Assembly: GCF_034676705.1 (NCBI RefSeq)
Contig: NZ_JAUCBS010000001.1
Coordinates: forward strand, 7,019 to 71,018
Reading direction: 5' to 3'
From: Gemmobacter sp.
GTDB lineage: Bacteria > Pseudomonadota > Alphaproteobacteria > Rhodobacterales > Rhodobacteraceae
DNA length: 64,000 nucleotides
This document shows, piece after piece, positions 33,885 through 42,848 of the stretch (position 1 is its first letter; the number at the start of each line of letters is the position of its first letter). Below the pieces are notes generated by a model, which had not been told where the DNA came from, searched no databases, and saw nothing but the letters and a program-made list of their open reading frames with translations. A program made the translations under genes and the position numbers.

Positions 33885-35843
33885 GCCGGTTTCCAGCCAG
33901 ATGTCATCATGGCCCGCGCCGCCCCACAGGGTATCGTTGCCGGCATTGCCGCGCAGCGTGTCGTTGCCCTCGCCGCCGATCAGGAAATCGTTGCCCTCGC
34001 CCCCCGACAGCCAGTCGTCGCCCAGGCCCCCGGACAGCTGGTCGTTGCCGCCGCGGCCTTCGATCGTGTCGTTGCCATCGCGGCCGTCGACCGTATCGTT
34101 GCCGCCGCCCATGACCAGCCGGTTGGCCGCCGCATTGCCAAAGGCATTCCAGCGGATGTTGTCGCCGACCACCTCGAACCCTTCGATCGCGACCAGCGTA
34201 TCCTCGCCATTGGTGGAGCCTACCGCCCCCAGCCGCCCGGTGCCCAGATCCAGCCGTCCGACATAGGCATTCAGCGCCGCGCCGGTGGTGTCGCCATAGA
34301 GCAGGTCGACCCCGTCGCCGCCATCGAACAGATCCCGGCCGGTGCCGACATGCAGGGTATCGTTGCCGGCCCCGCCATAGACCCGGTCGTCGCCGGCATT
34401 GCCATGGATCAGGTCATCGCCGATCTGGCCATAGAGCGTGTCGTTGCCATCGCCGCCAAGGATGGTGTCCTGCGAGATGCCATAGACGGCGCCATGGATC
34501 AGGTCGTTGCCACCGCGCCCCTCCAGCAGGTTGCTGCCGCCCCGGGCGTCGATCAGGTTGTCGCCATCATCGCCCAGCAGGGTATCGTCGAAGTTGCGTG
34601 TGCCCCGGATCTGTTCGATGTTGCTCAGCGTGTTGCTGAAGGCGATGCCCTGCCATTCGCCGGTGGCCGTCCCGGCGGCCAGATCGACCGTGACGCCCGA
34701 GGTCATCTGGTCGCGGTCATAGCGCACGCGGTCCACCCCGCCGCGCCCGTCGATCACGTCATTGCCGCCGCCGGTGATGAAGATCTCGCGCCCGTCGCTG
34801 CCGATCATGGAATCGCTCAGCCGGGTGCCCAGGATTTCCAGCCGCCCGGTGCCGGTGCGGGTGATGGTTTCCGTATTGCCGTAGCCGTCGTTCTCGATCT
34901 GGCCGCTGGCCAGGGACAGATCCAGATCCAGCGCCTGGGGGGCCGCATTCGATTCGAACCAGTTGCCGCGGAAATCCAGCCGGACCGTGGTGTCCTGATG
35001 CAGGTTCAGGTTGTAGCTGTCGGCCCCGCGGCCGGCCACGATGCCCATCCACCATTGCGTATCCGCCGTGGTGATCGTGAAGCTGTCGTTGCCATTGGTG
35101 CCATAGACCGAGATACCGCCCGCACTGTTCATCGCGCGCCCGAAATCGACCAGCGTATCGGTGCCGACCCCCGCCTTCAGTACCTGGCCGGTGTTGGTGG
35201 TGCCGTCGAAGCTGAAGCCGATCGAACCGGGGGGCGTCAGGTGATAGACCAGATTGTGCCAGCCGCCGGTGACGGCGATGCCGGAATAGTCGATCCGGTC
35301 GCTGCCGCCCGAGCCGTAAATCTCGTCGCCGCCTTCATCGGAGACGGTGCCCGGGCGCAGCGTATCATTGCCGTCCGACCCGCGCAGCTCGTCGGCATGG
35401 GCCGATCCGATGAAGCTGACCGCCGAGGTGATGCCATCGGGCAGCAGCATCCGCGTGTCGCCGACCGCCCCCGAGGCGTCGATGGTGATCGCCTGGCGCG
35501 ACAGCAGCGCCATCAGCGGGGCAAGGTCATCTTCTCCCAGCGCGTCGATCGCGGCGACCATCTCGGCCAGGGTCCAGGAAATGCCGGTGATCGCCGCCAG
35601 CTGGCTGCCGCCGGAATCGCGGGTGATCCAGCCGGTCACGGTGCCGGTGACCGCGCCGGTCATCAGGTTCACGCTCAGCCCGCTGCCCACCAGCGTGGTC
35701 CGCGCCCCGGTTTCCTGGTTCACCAGGATGACGGCCGTCGGCGATTGCGACACAAAGCTCATGTCATCGCCGAAGGCATGGTCAAAGGCGGGGACGGGGG
35801 AATAATAGCTCAGCGGGAACGGGCCGGTCAGGGCGATATGCAT
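33240..35843 (-). CDS. RTX calcium-binding repeat protein (867 residues)
   Basis: The N-terminal ~165 residues are not repetitive. From ~170 to the C-terminal region there are many nonapeptide RTX repeats of the type GGxGNDTLxGG (for example GGEGNDFLIGGEGNDTLRG), which fold into calcium-binding beta-rolls. The last 214 residues belong to a module shared nearly unchanged with three other proteins here, ending AGTLAGLADDLVIL, which is probably the uncleaved type I secretion signal. No type I exporter is encoded in the window. AGGAG seven bases before the ATG at 35843 fixes the start. The likely role is an extracellular matrix or surface protein. Confidence 0.88.
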   Translation of the reverse strand: MHIALTGPFPLSYYSPVPAFDHAFGDDMSFVSQSPTAVILVNQETGARTTLVGSGLSVNLMTGAVTGTVTGWITRDSGGSQLAAITGISWTLAEMVAAIDALGEDDLAPLMALLSRQAITIDASGAVGDTRMLLPDGITSAVSFIGSAHADELRGSDGNDTLRPGTVSDEGGDEIYGSGGSDRIDYSGIAVTGGWHNLVYHLTPPGSIGFSFDGTTNTGQVLKAGVGTDTLVDFGRAMNSAGGISVYGTNGNDSFTITTADTQWWMGIVAGRGADSYNLNLHQDTTVRLDFRGNWFESNAAPQALDLDLSLASGQIENDGYGNTETITRTGTGRLEILGTRLSDSMIGSDGREIFITGGGNDVIDGRGGVDRVRYDRDQMTSGVTVDLAAGTATGEWQGIAFSNTLSNIEQIRGTRNFDDTLLGDDGDNLIDARGGSNLLEGRGGNDLIHGAVYGISQDTILGGDGNDTLYGQIGDDLIHGNAGDDRVYGGAGNDTLHVGTGRDLFDGGDGVDLLYGDTTGAALNAYVGRLDLGTGRLGAVGSTNGEDTLVAIEGFEVVGDNIRWNAFGNAAANRLVMGGGNDTVDGRDGNDTIEGRGGNDQLSGGLGDDWLSGGEGNDFLIGGEGNDTLRGNAGNDTLWGGAGHDDIWLETGTNEVWAGAGRDTLIGGTGNDILGGGADDDLIDARAGGQNQLWGADGRDTLWSGDNGDMAGGGGGDDIVNGGAGNDTLMGGLGNDTVLGNAGADAIYLGMGNDQAHGGAGNDTITAGPGFDQLWGGDGADRFEFWRAAGWNRVEDFDATEGDVIALGRGLWTGTHGALTAQQVVNLFGSVNASGDAVLNFAAAGTTVVIVGAGTLAGLADDLVIL

Positions 35844-35943
35844 GGAAGAACTCCTGCGGACTGGAACGGGAAAGGAATCTGCTGGCAAGTGGGGGCGATG
35901 CTAACCGCAGGCTCCCGGATCACAAAGCGGTTTCAGGCGGGGA

Positions 35944-36897
35944 TCACAGCAGGATCAGGGCGTCGGCCAGCCCGTCCAGGGTGCCGGCCCCCACGATCAC
36001 CACCCGGGTTCCGGCAGGGCCGAAATCCAGCACGGCATCGCCCCCGGCGGTCAGGCTGCCAAAGGCATCGACCACCTGTCCGGCGGTCAGCGTGCCCTGC
36101 GTGGCTGCCCACATGCCTTGCCCCAGCGCGATCGTGTCGCCATCGGCCAGGCTGAAATCCTCGATCCGGTCGCGGCCATGGCCGCGCCAGAATTCGAACC
36201 TGTCGGCCCCTTCGTTGCCCCACAGCCGGTCGGCGCCGGCCCCCGAGGCGATCGTGTCGTTGCCCGCGCCGCCCCGGGCCTGGTCGCGCCCGGCGCCCAG
36301 ATAGATCACGTCGTCGCCGCCCCGCCCGTCGACCCGGTCATCGTCCAGCCAGCCCATCATCGTATCGCTGCCGGCGCTGCCGATCAGGGTATCGTTGCCG
36401 GTTCCGCCCCCGGCCAGGCCGCCATCGCCGCCGATCTCCAGCCGGTCATCGCCATCGCCGCCCCAGAGGCTGTTGCGCCCCGCGCCGCCCCGCAGCAGGT
36501 CGTTGCCGGCATCGCCGGTCATCCAGTCGTTGCCGGTGCCGCCCGACAGCGTATCGTCGCCATCGCCGCCCTGGAGGTCATCGTTACCGGTCCCGGCCTC
36601 GATCAGGTCATGTCCCTCGCCGCCCAGCAGCAGATCCCGGCCGGTGCCGCCCAGCAGCGTATCGTCGCCCCAGTCGCCGCTGATCCAGTCCTCGCCGCTG
36701 CCGCCTTCGACCCTGTCGTTGCCATGGCCGCCATACAGGCTGTCGTCGCCGCCCAGGCCCTGCACCAGATCGTCGCCGGCAAGGGCGATCATCGTGTCGT
36801 TGCGCCCCCCGCCGGCCATGGTATCGGGCCCCTCGCTGCCAAGGCGCGAGACAAGCGGGGCGGAAACGGCCCCCGGTCCTGCAAGACTACCGTGCAT
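35944..36897 (-). CDS. Small RTX calcium-binding repeat protein (317 residues)
   Basis: It consists almost wholly of RTX repeats from residue ~30 (GLGGDDSLYGGHGNDRVEGG and so on), followed by a C-terminal region, RFEFWRGHGRDRIEDF to AGTLDGLADALILL, that is a clearly diverged relative of the shared module in its neighbours. It is therefore an older paralogue that has not been homogenised. The ATG at 36897 is preceded by GGGAGGG at good spacing. It sits 85 bases after the next RTX gene on the same strand and could be co-transcribed with it. Confidence 0.87.
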   Translation of the reverse strand: MHGSLAGPGAVSAPLVSRLGSEGPDTMAGGGRNDTMIALAGDDLVQGLGGDDSLYGGHGNDRVEGGSGEDWISGDWGDDTLLGGTGRDLLLGGEGHDLIEAGTGNDDLQGGDGDDTLSGGTGNDWMTGDAGNDLLRGGAGRNSLWGGDGDDRLEIGGDGGLAGGGTGNDTLIGSAGSDTMMGWLDDDRVDGRGGDDVIYLGAGRDQARGGAGNDTIASGAGADRLWGNEGADRFEFWRGHGRDRIEDFSLADGDTIALGQGMWAATQGTLTAGQVVDAFGSLTAGGDAVLDFGPAGTRVVIVGAGTLDGLADALILL

Positions 36898-36982
36898 TCG
36901 AAATCCCTCCCAGAATCCCTCCCCGGATTCAGGAAGGGATCCTAGCACGGGATGAACCGGCAATCTGCCCCCGTCACAGGGG

Positions 36983-37627
36983 TCAGAGGATGACCAGATC
37001 GTCAGCCAGCCCTGCCAGCGTGCCGGCGCCGATGATCACCACCGTGGTGCCGGCGGCGGCGAAATTCAGCACCGCATCGCCGCTGGCGTTCACGCTGCCA
37101 AACAGGTTCACCACCTGCTGCGCCGTCAGCGCGCCATGGGTGCCGGTCCACATGCCACGGCCAAGCGCGATCACATCGCCCTCGGCCCCGTCGAAATCCT
37201 CGATCCGGGTCCAGCCGTTACTGCGCCAGAACTCGAACCGGTCGGCCCCGTCACCCCCCCACAGCCGGTCAAAGCCGGGGCCGGCGGTGATCGTGTCGTT
37301 GCCGGCGCCGCCATGGCCCTGATCGTTGCCCATGCCCAGATAGATCGCATCGGCCCCGGCATTGCCATGGACGGTATCGTTGCCAAGGCCCCCCATCAGC
37401 GTGTCGTTGCCCGCCCCGCCGTTCACGATATCGTCGCCGCCGCCGCCGCCGGCCATGTCGCCATTGCCGCCGGACCAGAGCGTATCGTTGCCGTCGGCGC
37501 CCCACAGCTGGTTCCGGCCCCCGGGCCCGGCATGGATCCAGTCGTCATCCGCCCCGCCGCCCAGGATATCGTCGCCGTCGCCGCCGAACAGCGTGTCGCG
37601 GCCGGCGCCGGCCCAGACCTCGTTGGT
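36983..37627 (-). repeat. 645-nt shared RTX C-terminal module, copy B
   Basis: Same orientation and exact length as copies A and C, in the C-terminus of the 581-residue protein. Confidence 0.85.
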
Positions 37628-38728
37628 GCCGCTCGACAGCCAGATGTGGTCGTTGCCGGCCCCGCCCCAGATGGTGTCGTTGCCCAGATCGCCCCAGATC
37701 GTGTCGTTGCCCAGGCCGCCGATCAGCAGGTCGTTGCCTTCGCCCCCGATCAGCAGGTCGTTGCCGGTGCTGCCCGTCACCCGGTCGTTGCCGGCCCCGG
37801 CCAGCACCAGCGCGGGCCCCTGGGTCACCACGATCACATCGGGGCCGCTGGTGCCGCTGACCAGGGCCATGCTGCCATCCAGCAGCGCATCCATATGCGG
37901 GTCGATCAGCGCGCGGTCGATCCAGACCTGCTGGTCCAGCAGGTAATAGGCCGTTTCATCCTGCGGCCCGGTCGGTTCGGACAGTTGCAGCACCACGGCG
38001 CCGGTCCCGTCGCGGAAGGTCAGCGTATCGGCTCCGAATTCGTCGAACATCAGGATTTCGAACCAGTTGTCGTCCCAGCCGGCGGCATCTTCGGCCCGGG
38101 TGATGGCCGCGACCAGATCGCCCAGCCGGGTGGCGAAGCTGCCGGGCAGCGTGCCGGTCAGGCCCGGCAGGCGCAGTTGCAGCGTCGTGGCGGCCAGGGA
38201 CAGGCCGAACAGTTCCTGCCCCGCGTTCACCAGCGACAGGCCGGTCAGCGCATAGGTGTTCAGCAGGGTGATCAGCGCCTGCGGATCGGTCCAGGAATTC
38301 GCCTCGGCCGACGCCAGGGCGATCAGCTGTTGCAGCGTGGTGGGCACCGCCCCGGTGACGCTGAGGCTGAGCGTGTCCGAGCTGAGCGTCCAGCCCGTGG
38401 ATTGCAGCGTGACGCGCGCCAGTTCGGTGCCGTTCTGGCGCAGCACCATCGAGGAGAAGGCCCCGGTGGCGATCCCGGCGTCGATCGCGTCGATCAGCGC
38501 CTCGAGCGAGGACACCGGCGAGATCCCGCTGCCCTGCAGGGTCAGGCTGTAACCGCCGGCCTGGGTCAGCACGATCTGGCTGGCGCTCAGGCTTTGCGGT
38601 TGCCATTCGGCCGTCGAGGAAAGACCCTCCAGCGCCGCCGCATGCAGCGGGGTGATGTCGAAGGGGCCGCCCTCGGCCCGAAGATCCCGCAGGATGCTGA
38701 AAATCCGGCTGGAAAACGCGATGCTCAT
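36983..38728 (-). CDS. RTX calcium-binding repeat protein with long unique N-terminal region (581 residues)
   Basis: The first ~300 residues (MSIAFSSRIFSILRDLRAEG onward) are non-repetitive and contain two similar-looking beta-rich segments (YSLTLQGSGISPVSSLEALI and ARVTLQSTGWTLSSDTLSLS). RTX repeats start near residue 320 (VLAGAGNDRVTGSTGNDLLI). The final 214 residues are shared module copy B. The N-terminal function is unknown; an adhesive or matrix role is possible. The start at 38728 is preceded by GGGAAAG. It is divergent from the lipoprotein gene at 38817, with 88 bases between. Confidence 0.85.
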   Translation of the reverse strand: MSIAFSSRIFSILRDLRAEGGPFDITPLHAAALEGLSSTAEWQPQSLSASQIVLTQAGGYSLTLQGSGISPVSSLEALIDAIDAGIATGAFSSMVLRQNGTELARVTLQSTGWTLSSDTLSLSVTGAVPTTLQQLIALASAEANSWTDPQALITLLNTYALTGLSLVNAGQELFGLSLAATTLQLRLPGLTGTLPGSFATRLGDLVAAITRAEDAAGWDDNWFEILMFDEFGADTLTFRDGTGAVVLQLSEPTGPQDETAYYLLDQQVWIDRALIDPHMDALLDGSMALVSGTSGPDVIVVTQGPALVLAGAGNDRVTGSTGNDLLIGGEGNDLLIGGLGNDTIWGDLGNDTIWGGAGNDHIWLSSGTNEVWAGAGRDTLFGGDGDDILGGGADDDWIHAGPGGRNQLWGADGNDTLWSGGNGDMAGGGGGDDIVNGGAGNDTLMGGLGNDTVHGNAGADAIYLGMGNDQGHGGAGNDTITAGPGFDRLWGGDGADRFEFWRSNGWTRIEDFDGAEGDVIALGRGMWTGTHGALTAQQVVNLFGSVNASGDAVLNFAAAGTTVVIIGAGTLAGLADDLVIL

Positions 38729-38816
38729 CAATCTTTCCCTTTCTGGTCCGCAGCTTGCCATTGCGGTGCAATGCCACCATGGCTAGATCACCCGACCCGG
38801 TCTTGGCAAGCTGTCC

Positions 38817-39530
38817 ATGCGTGCAACCCTTTCCGTTCTGGCTGTCCTGCTGCTGTTTGCCGGCTGTGCGCCGGGCAGGCCGGAATACGGCCTGCGTGTC
38901 GGCCCGGCGGGGCTGCTGTCGGCCCCGGCGGCGCTGGATGCGGCCGGGGCGGCCTTCGTGGGGCCGGGGTCCGGCGGCGGATCGGGTGGCGGATCGGGCG
39001 GTGGCCTGCCGGGGCTGGGGGGCGGGCTGCTGGACAGCGACGGCCCGGTGGTGCTGCGCCCCACGCGGTCGCGCCAGATCGGGCTGTCGGCGGGCCTGCG
39101 CCAGCCCCTGGCCGAAGGCCCGGGCGGCGGGCGGCTGAGCCTGGCGGCCGATCTGCGGATCGAGGCGGGCACGGCGGCCTGGCACCTGCCGCAGGGCCTG
39201 GGGATTCTGGTCGATCCGATGGACATCCGCATTGCCAGCCGCAGCCTGTCGCCGGAACTGCGCCTGCACTGGGACCGCCCGGTTGCCGGGGCGGCACGGC
39301 TGGATCTGTCGGCGGGGGCAGGGGTGATGCTGGTGCAAAGCCGCACCCGGGTGCGCTCGGCCCTGATCGCGCTGGACCACCGCAGCCACCAGCGCCTGCC
39401 CTATCTTACCTTGGGTGCCGGGCTGCGGCAGGACCGGCCGCGCGGTGGCAGCGACGGGCTGGGCCTGCACCTGACCGCCGCCCGCCCGGGCGGGGTGCAG
39501 GCCCGGCTGGTCGCCGACCTGCGCCGCTGA
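38817..39530 (+). CDS. Putative lipoprotein of unknown function, likely outer-membrane associated
   Basis: A 237-residue protein. The N-terminus MRATLSVLAVLLLFAGC is a lipoprotein signal peptide with the lipobox FAGC, so Cys17 would be lipidated. A Gly/Ser-rich linker (~49-66) follows. The rest has alternating beta-strand-like segments (QIGLSAGLRQPL, LSLAADLRIEAGT, PELRLHWDRPV, ARLDLSAGAGVMLVQS), suggesting a beta-sandwich or small barrel. No family is recognised. Its position between RTX genes suggests a surface partner. It ends exactly where the convergent protease gene ends. Confidence 0.7.
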   Translation: MRATLSVLAVLLLFAGCAPGRPEYGLRVGPAGLLSAPAALDAAGAAFVGPGSGGGSGGGSGGGLPGLGGGLLDSDGPVVLRPTRSRQIGLSAGLRQPLAEGPGGGRLSLAADLRIEAGTAAWHLPQGLGILVDPMDIRIASRSLSPELRLHWDRPVAGAARLDLSAGAGVMLVQSRTRVRSALIALDHRSHQRLPYLTLGAGLRQDRPRGGSDGLGLHLTAARPGGVQARLVADLRR

Positions 39531-40175
39531 TCACAGGATCACCAGATCCTCGGCCAACCCCGCCAGCGTTCCAGCGCCGATGATCACCACCGTGGTTCCG
39601 GCGGCGGCGAAATTCAGCACGGCATCGCCCGAGGCATTCACGCTGCCAAACAGGTTGACCACCTGCTGCGCCGTCAGCGCGCCATGGCTGCCGGTCCACA
39701 GGCCGCGGCCAAGCGCGATGACGTCGCCTTCGGCACCTTCGAAATCCTCGACCCGGTTCCAGCCGGCCGCGCGCCAGAACTCGAACCGGTCGGCGCCTGC
39801 GCCGCCCCACAGCCGGTCAAAGCCGGAGCCGGCGGTGATCGTATCGTTGCCGGCACCGCCATGGCCCTGGTCGTTGCCGGCGCCCAGATAGATCGAGTCG
39901 GCCCCGGCATTGCCATGGACGGTATCGTTGCCCAGACCGCCGTACAGCTGATCCCCCGCCGCGCCGCCGTTGAGGAGGTCATCGCCACCACCACCGCCCG
40001 CCATGTCGCCATTGTCGCCAGCCCAGAGCGTATCGCGCCCGTCGGCACCCCACAGCTGGTTCACGCCCCCGGCCCGCGCGTCGATCAGGTCGTCATCGGC
40101 CCCGCCGCCCAGGATATCGTCGCCGTCCCCACCGATCAGCGTGTCGCGGCCGGCGCCGGCCCAGACCTCGTTGGT
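39531..40175 (-). repeat. 645-nt shared RTX C-terminal module, copy C
   Basis: This is the C-terminal part of the metalloprotease gene, the same length as copies A, B and D. It is GC-rich, in contrast to the protease-coding half. Confidence 0.85.
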
Positions 40176-41282
40176 GTCGGTTTCCAGTTCGATCCGGTCA
40201 TCGCCGGGCCCGGCCCAGACGGTATCCTGCCCGGGGCCGGGGCGCAGCAGATCGTTGCCTTCGCCGCCGATCAGGAAATCATCGCCCGCCCCGCCCAGGA
40301 TCAGATCGTCGCCTGCATCGCCATGAAGCTGGTCGTTACCGTCCAGGCCGGTGAGGCTATCATCGCCTGCCCCGCCATAAAGCCGGTTGGCCACGGCATT
40401 GCCGGTCAGAGTGTCATTGCCATCAGCCCCGGCGGCGTTTTCGATCAAAGCGCCGTAAGCGATCACGATCCGGGCGGCCGCGCTGTGCCACGGTGGGGTA
40501 AGAACGGAAAAATGCCCCATGTTCAGATCTATGGACTGGTCGCCCCAAGTGCCTTTCGCCGTGATCCAGTCGTCCCCGCCCGCATCCCATATGACCTGAA
40601 GATTGCCGTCCGGGCGCACGGTGTAGACATCGTTGCCGGTCGCATGGCGCAGGTTCGCCCCCCAGCGCTGCTGCAGGGCGGCAATGTCGTACAGCATCAA
40701 GCTGTCGGGCTGCTGGTAAAGTTCGGGGTTTTGCCCATAAGACATCAAGGTGAAGCGGTAATTGTCCTCCTCCACCGGCAGATAAGGGGGTGGCGGAGCG
40801 TTCGCCGGATTGACGTCATAGTTTCCCGGGTGCTTGAGAGAAAACGCGTGACCGATCTCGTGCAGGATCAGGTCCATCTCGCCCGAATAGGCCAGATTGC
40901 GGTTCGTGTTGAACACGACGAACCCGTCATAGTCCCAACTGGTGTATTGATATCTTCCCCGGCCACCGGATAGCCCATGCGATGCGCGCAGGAAAGCGAT
41001 ATCGACGGAGTCTTCGACCGTGGTCTCTTCGAAGGTGATGTTGAGGACGCGGGCATATTCCGCAAGTGCCAAACGTATGGCATCCCGTTCAGCCGCAGTG
41101 TAGTCGCCCCAGCCCGATACATCGGTCCAGGAGCTTGGGCGCAAATCCACCGGACGCTGGGTCTGGAAACTGTAGGTCACACGTAACGGCTCAGCCGCAG
41201 AGGAATGAAAAGCCTGCATGGACTGGGGCCACAGCAGGGCGCTGACATGGCTGACGACAAGCGAAGGGTCCACACCATGCAT
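39531..41282 (-). CDS. Serralysin-type RTX metalloprotease
   Basis: A 583-residue secreted zinc protease of the M10B type. HEIGHAFSLKH (141-151) is the extended zinc-binding motif and TLMSYG (178-183) the Met-turn. DIAALQQRWGAN (~199-210) is the serralysin segment that precedes the beta-roll. RTX repeats run from ~290 and the last 214 residues are shared module copy C. No N-terminal signal or clear propeptide processing site is seen, fitting type I secretion. The protease half has lower GC and different codon use from the RTX half, so the gene looks like a chimera. The start at 41282 lacks a strong ribosome-binding site; an in-frame ATG 21 codons later is possible. Confidence 0.88.
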   Translation of the reverse strand: MHGVDPSLVVSHVSALLWPQSMQAFHSSAAEPLRVTYSFQTQRPVDLRPSSWTDVSGWGDYTAAERDAIRLALAEYARVLNITFEETTVEDSVDIAFLRASHGLSGGRGRYQYTSWDYDGFVVFNTNRNLAYSGEMDLILHEIGHAFSLKHPGNYDVNPANAPPPPYLPVEEDNYRFTLMSYGQNPELYQQPDSLMLYDIAALQQRWGANLRHATGNDVYTVRPDGNLQVIWDAGGDDWITAKGTWGDQSIDLNMGHFSVLTPPWHSAAARIVIAYGALIENAAGADGNDTLTGNAVANRLYGGAGDDSLTGLDGNDQLHGDAGDDLILGGAGDDFLIGGEGNDLLRPGPGQDTVWAGPGDDRIELETDTNEVWAGAGRDTLIGGDGDDILGGGADDDLIDARAGGVNQLWGADGRDTLWAGDNGDMAGGGGGDDLLNGGAAGDQLYGGLGNDTVHGNAGADSIYLGAGNDQGHGGAGNDTITAGSGFDRLWGGAGADRFEFWRAAGWNRVEDFEGAEGDVIALGRGLWTGSHGALTAQQVVNLFGSVNASGDAVLNFAAAGTTVVIIGAGTLAGLAEDLVIL

Positions 41283-41468
41283 TACAGGCCCGTAGCATCG
41301 GTAATATCTGGTCGCAGAATCATGACAGTACCTCTGGAAATAGCGTAGACGAAAGACAGGGCGTATGACAATCGGCTTTGCCTAGGCCAGCGTGCCCACG
41401 CATCTAAGGGATTTCCCCGGATCATCCCGACCCGCCGCTGCTGCCTTCGGAATACGGGCAAGCCCCCC

Positions 41469-42641
41469 TCAATCCTTGCCGTACAGATCCCGTGTGAACA
41501 CCTTGTCGGCCACATCCTCCAGATCCGGGGTGCGGCGGTTGGCGATGATCAGGTCGCATTCGGTCTTGAATTGCGCCAGATCGCGGATCACCCGGCTGCG
41601 GTAGAATTCGTCGCCGGTCAGCGAGGGTTCGTAGACCACCATCTCGATGCCCTTGGCCTTGACCCGTTTCATGATGCCCTGAATGGCCGACTGGCGGAAA
41701 TTGTCGGACCCCTCCTTCATCACCAGGCGGTAAACGCCGACCACGCGGGGATTGGCGGCGATGATGCGGTCGGCGATGAAATCCTTGCGGGTGCGGTTGG
41801 CATCGACCACGGCGGCGATCAGGTTCTGCGGCACCTGGGAATAATTGGCCAGCAATTGCTTGCTGTCCTTGGGCAGGCAATAGCCGCCATAGCCGAAGGA
41901 CGGGTTGTTGTAATGCGTGCCGATGCGCGGATCCAACCCGACCCCTTCGATGATCTTGGCCGGATCCAGCCCGTGCATCAGGGCATAGCTGTCCAGTTCG
42001 TTGAAATAGGCGACCCGCAGCGCAAGATAGGTATTGGCGAACAGCTTGATCGCCTCGGCCTCGGTCGAGCCGGGGAACAGCATGGGCACGTCCGGGTCTG
42101 CCGCGCCCTCTTGCAGCAGCCGGGCAAAGCGGCGGGCCGAAGGCGTGTCCGATCCCACCACGATCCGGCTGGGATGCAGGTTGTCGTACAGGGCGCGCCC
42201 CTCGCGCAGGAATTCGGGGGAAAACAGGATGTTGTCATAGCCCGTCATCGCCCGCATCCGCAGGGTGAAGCCCACCGGCACGGTGGATTTGATCACGATG
42301 GCCGCGCCGCGGTTCACCGCCAGCACCTGCGCGATCACCGCCTCGACCGAGGAGGTGTCGAAGCGGTTCGTCTCGGGGTCGTAGTTCGTCGGGGTGGCGA
42401 TCACCACGAAATTCGCCCCGGCATAGGCGCAGGCGGCATCGGTGGTCGCGCCCAGATCCAGCGTGCCGCGCGCCAGCCAGTCGGCGCAGTCGGGATCCTG
42501 GATGGGCGAGCGGCCGGCATTCACCAGCGCCACGCGCCCCTCGTCGATATCGACGGCGGTCACGCGGTTCTTCTGCGCCAGCAGGATGGCATTCGACAGG
42601 CCCACATATCCCAGGCCCGCCACGGCAATCTTCGTCGACAT
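41469..42641 (-). CDS. ugd: UDP-glucose 6-dehydrogenase family protein
   Basis: A 390-residue nucleotide-sugar dehydrogenase. KIAVAGLGYVGLSNAILLA (4-22) binds NAD. VIKSTVPVGFT and SPEFLREGRALYDNLHPSRI (~141-160) follow, then the catalytic Cys255 in SFGYGGYCLPKDSKQL. Most likely it oxidises UDP-glucose to UDP-glucuronate for the polysaccharide; UDP-hexosamine relatives have a similar sequence, so the exact substrate is not certain. Length is normal for the short UGD type. It is divergent from the RTX gene at 42849 and precedes the protease gene by 186 AT-richer bases. Confidence 0.88.
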   Translation of the reverse strand: MSTKIAVAGLGYVGLSNAILLAQKNRVTAVDIDEGRVALVNAGRSPIQDPDCADWLARGTLDLGATTDAACAYAGANFVVIATPTNYDPETNRFDTSSVEAVIAQVLAVNRGAAIVIKSTVPVGFTLRMRAMTGYDNILFSPEFLREGRALYDNLHPSRIVVGSDTPSARRFARLLQEGAADPDVPMLFPGSTEAEAIKLFANTYLALRVAYFNELDSYALMHGLDPAKIIEGVGLDPRIGTHYNNPSFGYGGYCLPKDSKQLLANYSQVPQNLIAAVVDANRTRKDFIADRIIAANPRVVGVYRLVMKEGSDNFRQSAIQGIMKRVKAKGIEMVVYEPSLTGDEFYRSRVIRDLAQFKTECDLIIANRRTPDLEDVADKVFTRDLYGKD

Positions 42642-42848
42642 CGTCCCATCCCCTGCACGGCGCGGGCCGCAGGTTCGCCGGGCATCGGGAGGATTTCAAG
42701 GCAAAGCCGGGGCGGTTGCATGGCGCAGATCGCCTGCATTGGTCTTGAATTGTCGCCAAAAGCCCGGGTTGCGCCACAGTTGCGGCCGCCGGGCCGCCGT
42801 TCGGCCGGGGCATCCCTGATCCCGGGTGTGAACGGACAGGGTGCGCAG

